From Pisaster brevispinus (taxonomy: Eukaryota > Echinodermata > Asteroidea > Forcipulatida > Asteriidae), in the NCBI GenBank assembly GCA_023634235.1, contig JAMKCF010000087.1:186001-250000 (forward strand): a DNA stretch of 64,000 nucleotides. Reading direction: 5' to 3'. The notes beneath the pieces were generated by a model. The model worked only from the letters and a program-made list of their open reading frames with translations. It was not told the origin of the DNA and did not search any database. This document shows, in pieces, positions 54,953 to 64,000 of this stretch. Numbering within the stretch: position 1 is the stretch's first letter; each line of letters opens with the position of its first letter. The position numbers and the translations under genes were made by a program.

Positions 54953-55479
54953 GACCTGCAGTGGTTGGAGTGTAGAGGTGAGTTTACTAATCAGCACAAC
55001 CTGTGCCGTCACTGTGCTGATAAGTAAACTCACTGTTGCACTCCAGCCACTGCAGGTCATCCATGTGACAGCAAAGGTTGTGCTGATTAGTAAACTCACT
55101 GCTACACTCCAACCGCTGCAGGTCATCCATGTGACGGCACAGGTTGTGCTGATTAGTAAACTCACTGCTACACTCCAACCACTGCAGGTCATCCATGTGA
55201 CAGCACAGGTTGTGCTGATTAATAAACTCACTGCTGCACTCCAACAACTGCAGGTCATCCATGTGACGGCACAGGTTGTGCTGATTAATAAACTCACTGC
55301 TACACTCCAATCACTGCTGGTCATCCATGTGACGGCACAGGTTGTGCTGATTAATAAACTCACTGCTGCACTCCAACAACTGCAGGTCATCCATGTGACG
55401 GCACAGGTTGTGCTGATTAATAAACTCACTGCTACACTCCAATCACTGCTGGTCATTCGTGTGACGGCACTTAACCATA

Positions 55480-55810
55480 ATTGCTTCATAACAAGTTGGG
55501 AATGTAGTGCATTCAGCTCTACCAGCCAGGCTCCTAGTGGATGATACCCATGCCTATATCCTTACGGACTGTGAATGGGGTAACCCTGTTTCAGCCCCAG
55601 AAGTAGGTGGCAACGTGTCTCTGATGACAGTTGATCTGGGTTGAAAGCCCAAATCAGTTAAGTGTAGCCCTCACCTTGAAGTTGCCTTCCAGCCTTGTGA
55701 GTTGGGTGATATCTCATTAAAAATGACTGTGGGCAAGAAAACTTAACTTGAATTGCTTCTCATCACCCAGGATTAAATGGGTACTTGTGAGGTGGGTAGA
55801 GAGGCAACGA
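55480..55810 (+). repeat. Probable interspersed repeat
   Basis: Pieces such as 'gtaaccctgtttcagcccc' and 'cacccaggattaaatgggta' look like parts of composite marine SINEs. Recalled resemblance only; borders are uncertain. Confidence 0.3.
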
Positions 55811-57285
55811 TATTCTCAAAAATTATTCCGAAAAATTAATCCTGTCCCTGTGCACACAAACATTTTACGAACCCTGATGCTTTGTTTGTTAAAGTGCATG
55901 GATTTACATGTATATAATACAAGGCACTGTTACGGTTAAGCTGCTCTATGACATCGGGGTTCTGGAATCCTGTTTAGTACGTTTGCTTTAATTTTTGCTG
56001 ATATATTTTTGCCCACCAGGCTCAGGAAGTCAAACATCTTATATTAAGTCAGCCTACTGCCATCAAGGCTGTCTCGACTCCAAGCCTTTGTGCTTAGAAG
56101 CAGTTTGAATCCTATGAAGCAGCGGGTAATGGGTCAGAGACAATCAAAGCATACTGATCCAAACGGCAACTTATTTTATACATGCTGTCACCACAAACTT
56201 CACCTTACTTTATGAAATTTTTCTTGAAAACTGGAGGATTGGAATGAATGGACTCCAATGAAACCAATGATTTACTTTACCGTTAAGTTAAATTCCTCTT
56301 TCTCTTTTGTTTTCGAATCTATTTTTTACAGAGAAGACAAGTGGAGACAATACTTGAAGACAAGAGAGGTCTGAAACTCAACAGAGATTTCTCGTGACCA
56401 GCACCAATCATCTTCTCTTGTCTTTGTAAACTTTTTGTAACCCTATTTAAGTAGCGCTACTATATCTTCCAAATATCACATGAGCAAGATGTTCCATGAA
56501 CAAAAATCTAACATTCTAGCTTGGAGCAAATTTGGGTGCTAAATCTTCAGTTGTTTTGAATTTTAAAACATGGCAGATAAAACAGTGTAAGCCTACACAT
56601 GTATCTGTCCATTGTTTTTTCTTAAATTTCCCTGCATAACTTGCAATTACAAACTATGGGCTTACTAATTGGCATTTTGGCAAAATTCTACAGTTTTTCT
56701 GTTGAACCATGAAGTACTGAAGGAGATCATTCTTGAAATTAACTTTGCGTGTAATCACAAATGTTTACAAAGCGTTATCCGCTTTTAATATCAAACAACC
56801 TTTATTTGCCACCTTGAAACAGTGACATAGCCTTGCAAATTTGACTAGAGAAACAGTGCTCCGGGACTAGGTTGACCCAGTTGGACAAGCTAGTCAAACC
56901 ACATATTGATCAAGTGACATCTTGACTATGGTTTTAAAGTCTATAAAACTCTATCCACCCATTCCAGCTTGCTCGGGTATGTACAGTATATTCAGGCTAA
57001 TTTCAGAGAAATGATGGTGTTGTGTAAATATTTAGTGGTATAAAGTTTTAACATTGAATAAAAAAACTTCATAATTCCTACAGTTCCTGCAGCATGTTAA
57101 AGTGACCATTGATAGCATTAAAAACTAAATATTTTTAACCATGTACAAGTTTGCGCAAATCTATTGTACACATATGTTACATATGTAGTTATGCTGCATA
57201 CACTAGTTTGTGTTGTTTTAGGTTTTTTTGTGCGGCAATTAAAATAAGGAACAGAGATTTGTTGGTTCTTCAAATGTCATTTCAT
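55811..57285. other. Non-repetitive stretch, no supported gene
   Basis: AT-rich DNA without long frames or recognised motifs. Confidence 0.4.
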
Positions 57286-57289
57286 GAAA

Positions 57290-57840
57290 TTTGACAGTGC
57301 ATGCTCTTCAGATAGAAATATTTCTCTGGAGGATTGGTACTGGTTTGAACTTTAGAATCAGTGAGCTTTCAGATGGAATTATTTCTCTGGAGATTGGTAC
57401 TGGTATGAACTTTAGAATCAGTGAGCTTCCAGCTGAAAATATTTCTCTGGAGGATTGGTACTGGTATGAACTTTAGAATCAGTGAGCTTTCTGATGGAAA
57501 TATTTCTCTGGAGGATTGGTACTGGTATGAACTTTAGAATCAGTGAGCTTTCTGATGGAAATATTTCTCTGGTGGATTGGCACTGGTATGAAGTTTAGAA
57601 CCAGTGAGAATTCAGATGGAAATAATTCTCTAGAGGGTTGGTACTAATATGAATTTAAGAATCAGTGAGCTTTCAGATAGAAATGTTTTCTCTTGAGGGT
57701 TGGTTCTGGAATAAACTTTAGAATAAGTGAGCTTTCAGATGGAAATAATTCTCTGGAGGGTTGGTACTAGTATGAACTTTAGAATCAGTGAGCTCTCAGA
57801 TGGAAATATTTCTCTTCAGGATTTGTGAGCTTTCAGATTG
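57290..57840 (+). repeat. 61-bp tandem repeat, about 9 copies
   Basis: The unit is gaactttagaatcagtgagc, tttcagatggaaatatttct, ctggaggattggtactggta, t. The first copies are nearly identical and the later ones (after 57590) diverge. Confidence 0.93.
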
Positions 57841-57911
57841 AACCAAATCAATTATTAAACAACAACTGGTACTTTGTCTTTGAAGGTTTGTAAATATGAG
57901 CGTTACAAAAT

Positions 57912-60900
57912 GTGTACTTTGAAAGAGTACAGTCATTCCAATCCTCTAGTTTTCAAACAAAATATCATCATTGGTTATTGAAGAGTATATTTTCATTCCA
58001 ATCCTCTAGTTTTCAAGAAACATATCATCAAGGTACATCATTGGATTTTGGAAGAGTACAGTCATTCCAATCCTCTAGTTTTCAAGAAACACATCATAAA
58101 GGGATGGTACATCATTGGTTATTGGAAGAGTACATTCATCGAAATCCTCTAGTTTTCAAGAAACATATCATCAAGGGATGATACATCATTAGTTATTTGA
58201 AGATACATTCATTATAATCCTCTAGTTTTCAAGAAACATATCAAAAAGGGATGGAACATTATTGGTTTTTGGAAGATTTCATTCATTCCATTCCGCAAGT
58301 TTTCAAGAAACAAATCGAAAAAGAATGGTTCATCATTGTTCTTTGGAAGAGTTTATTCATTCCAATCCTCTAGTTTTCAAGAAACACATCTAACAGGGAT
58401 GGTACATCATTGGTTATTGGAAGAGTACATTCATTCCAATCCTCTAGTTTCAAGAAACATATCATCAAGGTACATCAATGGTTTTTGGAAGGGTACATTC
58501 ATTCCAATCCTCTAGTTTTCAAAAAACACATCGAAAAGATATGGTACATCATTGGTTTTTTGAAGAGTACATTCCTTCCAATCCTCTAGTTCTCAAGAAA
58601 CACATCAGAAAAGGATGGTACATCATTGGTTATTGAAAGAGTACATTGATCCCAATCCTCTAAATTAGTTGTTTATCATAAAGGGCTGGTTCATCATTGG
58701 TTTTTGGAAGAGTACATTCATTCCAATCCTCTAGTTTTCAAGAAACACATCATAAAGGGCAGTACATCATTGGTTATTGGAAGAGTACATTCATTCCAAT
58801 CTTTAAGTTTTCAATAAACACATCATTAAGGGACGGTACATCATTGGTTAGTGGAAGAGTACATTCATTCCAATCTTCCTTTTTTCAAGAAACATATCAT
58901 AAAGGGATGGAAAATCATTGGTTATTGGAAGAGTAATATCATTCCAAACTTCTAGTTTTCAAGAAAATTATCATCAAGGTACATCATTAGTTTTAGGAAG
59001 AGTACATTCATTCAAATCCTCTAGTTTTCAAGAAACACATCATGAAGGGATGGTACATCATTGGTTATTGGAAGAGTACAATCATTCCAATCCTCTCGTT
59101 TTCAAGAAACATATCATCAAGGTACATCTTTGGTTATTGGAAGAGTACATTCATCCCGATCCTCTAGTTTTCAAGAAACACATCATAAAGGGATGGTATA
59201 TCTTTGGTTAATGGAAGATCACATTCATCCCATTCCTCTAGTTTTCAAGAAACACATCGAAAAGATACAAACATCATTGGTTTTTGAAAGAGTACATTCC
59301 TTCCATTCCTCTAGTTCTCAAGAAACACATCAGAAAGGGATGGTACATCATTGGTTATTGGAAGAGTACATTCATCGCAATTCTCTAGTTTTCAAGAAAC
59401 ATATCATCAAGGTACAGCATTGGTTATTGGAAGAGTACATTCATTCCAATCCTCTAGTTTTCAAGAAACACATCATAAAGGGATAGTTCATCATTGGTTA
59501 TTGGAAAAGTTCATTCAGTCCAATCCTCTAGTTTTCAAGAAACACATCATAAACGGACGATACATCATTGGTTATTGGAAGAGTACATTCATTAAAATCG
59601 TCTAGTTTTCAAGAAACATACCATCATGGTACATCGTTGGTTTTTGGAAGAGTACATTCATTCCAACTCTCTAGTTTTCAAGAAACACATCATAAACGGA
59701 CGATACAACATTGGTTATTGGAAGAGTACATTCATTCCAATCCTCTAGTTTTCAAGAAACACATCATAAAGAGATGGTATATCATTGGTTTTTGGAAGAG
59801 TACATTCTTTCCAATCCTCTTGTTTTCACGAAACAAATCATCAAGGGATGGTACATCATTGGTTATTGGAAGAGTACATTCATTCAAATCGTCTCGTTTT
59901 CAAGAAACATATCATAAAGGGATGGTACATCTTTGGTTATTGGAAGAGTTCATTCATTCCAATCCTCTAGTTTTCAAGAAACACATCATAAAGGGATAGT
60001 ACATCAATGGTTATTGAAAGAGTACATTGATCCCAATCCTCTTAATTAGTTGTTTATCATAAAGGGCTGGTTCATCATTGGTTTTTGGAAGAGTACATTC
60101 ATTCCAATCCTAAAGTTTTCAAGAAACACATCAGAAAGGGATGGTACATCATTGGTTATTGGAAGAGTACATTCATCCCAATCCTCTAAATTAGTTGTTT
60201 ATCATAAAGGGCTGGTACATCTTTGGTTATTGCAAGAGTACATTCATTACAATCCTCTAGTTTTCAGGAAACACATCATAAGTGGGTGGTACATCTTTGG
60301 TTATTGCAAGAGTATATTCATTCCAATCCTCTAGTTTCAACAAAACATATCATAAAGGGATGGTACATCATTTGTTACTTGAAGACTACATTCATTTCAA
60401 TCCTCTTTTTTTTAAGAAACATATCACTAATGGAATGGTACATCATTGGTTATTGGAAGAGAACATTCATCCAAATCCTCCAATTTTCAAGAAACATATC
60501 ATCAAGTAACATCATTTGTTTTTTGAAGAGTACAATCATTCCAATCCTCAAGTTTTCAAGAAACACATCATAAAGGGATGGTACATCATTGGTTTTTGGA
60601 AGAGTACATTCATTTCATAAAGGGATGGTACATCATTGGAAATTCGTAGAGAACATTCATCCCAATCCTCTTAATTAGTTGTTTATCAAAAAAGGATAGT
60701 AAATCATTGGTTATTGGAAGAGTAATATCATTCCAGACTTCTAGTTTTCAAGAAAATTATCATCGAGGTACATCATTAGTTTTTGGAAGAGCACATTCAT
60801 TCAAATCGTCTCGATTTCAAGAAACATACCATCATGGTACATCGTTGGTTTTTGGAAGAGTACATTCATTCCAATCCTGTAGTTTTCAAGAAACACATCA

Positions 60901-62960
60901 TAAACGGACCATACAACATTGGTTTTTGGAAGAGTACATTCATTCCAATCCTCAAGTTTTCAAGAAACACATCATAAAGGGATGGTACATCTTCAGTTAT
61001 TGGAAGAGTTCATTCATTCCAATCCTCAAGTTTTCAAGAAACACATCATAAAGGGATTGTACATCATTGGTTACTGGAAGAGTACATTCTTTCCAATCCT
61101 CTTGTTTCACGAAACATATCATCAAGGGATGGTACATTATATGTTATTGGAAGAGTACATTCATTCAAATCGTCTCGTTTTCAAGAAACACATCATAAAC
61201 GGACGATACATCATTGGTTATTGGAAGAGTACATTCATTCCAATCCTCAAGTTTTCAAGAAACACATCATAAAGGGATGGTACATCTTCGGTTATTGGAA
61301 GAGTTCATTCATACCAATCCTCTAGTTTTCACGAAACATATCATAAAGCGATGGTACATGATTTGTTACTTGAAGAGTACATTCGTTTCAATCCTCTTTT
61401 TTTCAAGAAACACATATCATTAAAGGAATGGTACATAATTGGTTATTGGAAGAAAACATTCATTTCAATCCTCTAATCTAGTTGTTTATCAAAAAAGGAT
61501 GGTACATCAGTGGTTATTGGAAGAGTAAAATCATTCAAGACTTTAAGTTTTCAAGAAAACTATAATCAGGGTACATTATTGGTTTTTGGAAGAGTACATT
61601 CATTCCAATCCTAAAGTTTTCAAGAAACACATCATAAAGGGATAGTACATCAATGGTTTTTGGAAGGGTACATTCATTCCAATCCTCTAGTTTTCAAAAA
61701 ACACATCGAAAAGATATGTTACATCATTGGTTTTTTGAAGAGTACATTCCTTCCAATCCTCTAGTTCTCAAGAAACACATCAGAAAGGGATGGTACATCA
61801 ATGGTTATTGAAAGAGTACATTGATCCCAATCCTCTAAATTAGTTGTTTATCATAAAGGGCTGGTTCATCATTGGTTTTTGGAAGAGTACATTCATTCCA
61901 ATCCTAAAGTTTTCAAGAAACACATCAGAAAGGGATGGTACATCATTGGTTATTGGAAGAGTACATTCATCCCAATCCTCTAAATTAGTTGTTTATCATA
62001 AAGGGCTGGTACATCTTTGGTTATTGCAAGAGTACATTCATTCCAAGCCTCTAGTTTTCAGGAAACACATCATAAAGTGGGTGGTACATCTTTGGTTATT
62101 GGAAGAGTTCATTCATTCCAATCCTCAAGTTTTCAAGAAACACATCATAAAGGGATTGTACATCATTGGTTACTGGAAGAGTACATTCTTTCCAATCCTC
62201 TTGTTTCACGAAACATATCATCAAGGGATGGTACATCATTGGTTATTGGAAGAGTACATTCATTCAAATCGTCTCGTTTTCAAGAAACACATCATAAACG
62301 GACGATACATCATTGGTTATTGGAAGAGTACATTCATTCCAATCCTCAAGTTTTCAAGAAACACATCATAAAGGGATGGTACATCTTCGGTTATTGGAAG
62401 AGTTCATTCATACCAATCCTCTAGTTTTCACAAAACATATCATAAAGCGATGGTACATGATTTGTTACTTGAAGAGTACATTCGTTTCAATCCTTTTTTT
62501 TTCAAGAAACACATATCATTAAAGGAATGGTACATAATTGGTTATTGGAAGAAAACATTCATTTCAATCCTCTAATTAGTTGTTTATCAAAAAAGGATGG
62601 TACATCAGTGGTTATTGGAAGAGTAAAATCATTCAAGACTTTAAGTTTTCAAGAAAACTATAATCAGGGTACATTATTGGTTTTTGGAAGAGTACATTCA
62701 TTCCAATCCTAAAGTTTTCAAGAAACACATCACACAGGGATGGTACATCATTGGTTATTGGAAGAGTAAATTCATTCCAATCCTCTAGTTTTTAAGAAAC
62801 ATACCATCAAGGGATGGTTCATCATTGTTTTTTGGAAGAGATTATTCATCCCAATCCTCTAGATTAGTTGTTTATTATAAAAGGATGGTACATCATTTGT
62901 TATTGAAAGAGTACATTCATCTCAACCCTCTATGTTTGAAGAAACCTATCATAAAGGGTT
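57912..62960 (+). repeat. 74-bp tandem array, about 65-70 copies, with higher-order duplication
   Basis: The unit is ggtacatcattggttattgg, aagagtacattcattccaat, cctctagttttcaagaaaca, catcataaagggat (74 bp). Some copies lack 8-10 bp near 'atcatcaaggtacatc', and others carry 'ttagttgtttatcataaagg'. 61010-61640 is repeated at about 62100-62730 with very few differences, and 60040-60250 at about 61840-62050, so segments of several units have been copied recently. All forward frames lack stops for long stretches (up to 175 codons); these are not taken as genes. Confidence 0.93.
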
Positions 62961-64000
62961 GGTACATTTTTGGTCAAACATAAATCTACCATCCAAGGAA
63001 TCATGCACTTAGAATCACAAAGTTGCATGAATGTACAGGTCGGTAGAGGAAGTTGTGAAAATAAAAATACTTAATAAACAATTCACAAGGTTGATTTTGA
63101 TAATTGCTGTTCATCATGGACAAGTAAAAACAAGTTTTAAATAAACATCACAAGCAAGTTTGTAAGCTTTTTAATGTGAGATGAACTTGTTTGAACAGTT
63201 TCACCTTTTAATCAGTTGAATTTGATGACCCCTGTTTGAATAGTTTCAAATGTTTGAAAATGTTGACCCCTGTTTTGTTCACTTAAGATTGCGTGTTAAC
63301 TCTTGTACATTCGCTGGAAGGCAGTGCACTGGGATTGTTAAATTAGATTAACCCAAACCCTGTTGGACCTTAACATGACTGGTTTGCTGTGTTCCATTCA
63401 CAGAAAAAAAAAAAAACTTAACGTGATATGTAACCGCAGAGGGGCGTTCAATCCTAACTTACATACTGACCTAGTTAATACACATGTTCGTAGAAAAAAT
63501 ATAAACATTTGAATCAATGAGAAGTTGGTTTCTGAAAAGTTATTAATTCTGGGTTTTTTTTCTCAAAAACGGTTCATTTTTTAACAAAAATAAAAAACTC
63601 AAATTTTTTTTTTTTACTCATTATGTTTTACACGTACATGAAATGAGTCCAGAAATAAGTCATACTTTGGGTACAGTACACCTATTCATCACTAAAATAA
63701 TAGCAACAATAATAGAGGTATAACAAAATTAAAAATCATTAATGTAGTTACAAACATCTTTTTGAAAACAATAGTCAAATATGAACTGCAACATTGGTTT
63801 ATTAGAGAGTGCTAAATCAATGTCAACTGAATTGAATTGAACAAAGACAAAAAAAACTGAATTGCCAACTAATGTTTTCTCTGTCACTATATACAAAACA
63901 TGAGGAAATCAGCTGAAGTTATACAACTGTACGATCATGCATGTGAATACCAAATGACACCCGTTCATGGTAGCTCTATAAACGTTAAATTAAAAAAAAT
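62961..64000. other. AT-rich sequence, nothing recognised
   Basis: Unique-looking DNA after the last 74-bp unit, with A and T runs at 63405 and 63605. No open frame longer than about 60 codons and no repeat. Confidence 0.5.

Larger units (their letters stand above)
51236..55465 (+). repeat. 66-bp minisatellite in blocks, with an orientation switch
   Basis: The unit gcagtggttggagtgtagca, then gtgagtttactaatcagcac, then aacctgtgccgtcacatgga, tgacct (66 bp) fills 51236-51380, 51770-51890, 52420-52510, 52730-53150, 53680-54535 and 54950-55013 on the plus strand. At about 55013 it reverses, and seven copies run on the minus strand to 55465. Spacer segments starting 'gattcaactgaaggattac' recur at about 50895, 51905, 52550 and 53175, so the array has a higher-order unit of roughly 1.2 kb. 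The period is 22 codons and lacks stops in several frames, giving open frames up to 209 codons (54023-54652). Confidence 0.9.

Noticed and set aside
58697..62712. Many overlapping frames of 60-175 codons
   Set aside because: The 74-bp repeat lacks stops in the forward frames; the same peptide words appear in every frame.

Overview
This is eukaryotic, animal-type DNA: AT-rich, dominated by repeats, with spliceosomal-type acceptor and donor sites and no bacterial gene organisation. The mobile elements are a Penelope-like element end with a GIY-YIG domain, an RTE-like LINE with an ATGATG tail, CR1/L2-type LINE ends, tRNA-derived SINEs and short inverted-repeat DNA transposons. Together they suggest a marine invertebrate. 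An echinoderm is my best guess, from general resemblance only.

Layout. 1-850: decayed 3' end of a Penelope-like retroelement. 870-2040: 48-bp tandem satellite. 2041-34650: a 32-kb plus-strand array in which an exon-like cassette of about 127 or 112 nt, with AG acceptor and GT donor, recurs about 30 times in a background of about 100-bp monomers. Pieces of it were later copied as multi-kilobase blocks. It is interrupted by a CR1/L2 LINE (2430-4101), an L2-type LINE 3' end (8290-8552), an inverted-repeat DNA element (8885-10469), an RTE-like LINE (10848-12550) and a SINE (26428-26575). 34648-35060: a different last exon with an in-frame stop and two AATAAA signals, so the array looks like the 3' part of one transcribed plus-strand locus. 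34850-35745: a second block of the same 48-bp satellite.

35.7-42.5 kb: a CpG-rich patch, a long near-perfect hairpin (36043-36116), two minisatellites (22 bp and 38 bp), and a small candidate minus-strand spliced transcript (41480 to about 38400). 42.5-51 kb: mostly non-repetitive, gene-poor DNA with a 662-bp inverted-repeat transposon (43486-44147), tRNA-like fragments and the first members of a second repeated-exon family on the minus strand (46.1-53.6 kb). 51.2-55.5 kb: a 66-bp minisatellite that reverses orientation at about 55013 and is broken by two copies of one tRNA-derived SINE. 57.3-57.85 kb: 61-bp repeats. 57.9-62.96 kb: a 5-kb array of 74-bp repeats with higher-order duplication. 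The last kilobase shows nothing recognisable.

No complete conventional protein-coding gene is supported. The most interesting structure is the plus-strand exon array: splice sites are widely kept, some copies keep a long open frame, yet every canonical cassette has a length of 1 modulo 3, so copies cannot be joined in series into one repeat protein. Either one cassette is chosen at a time or the RNA is non-coding.
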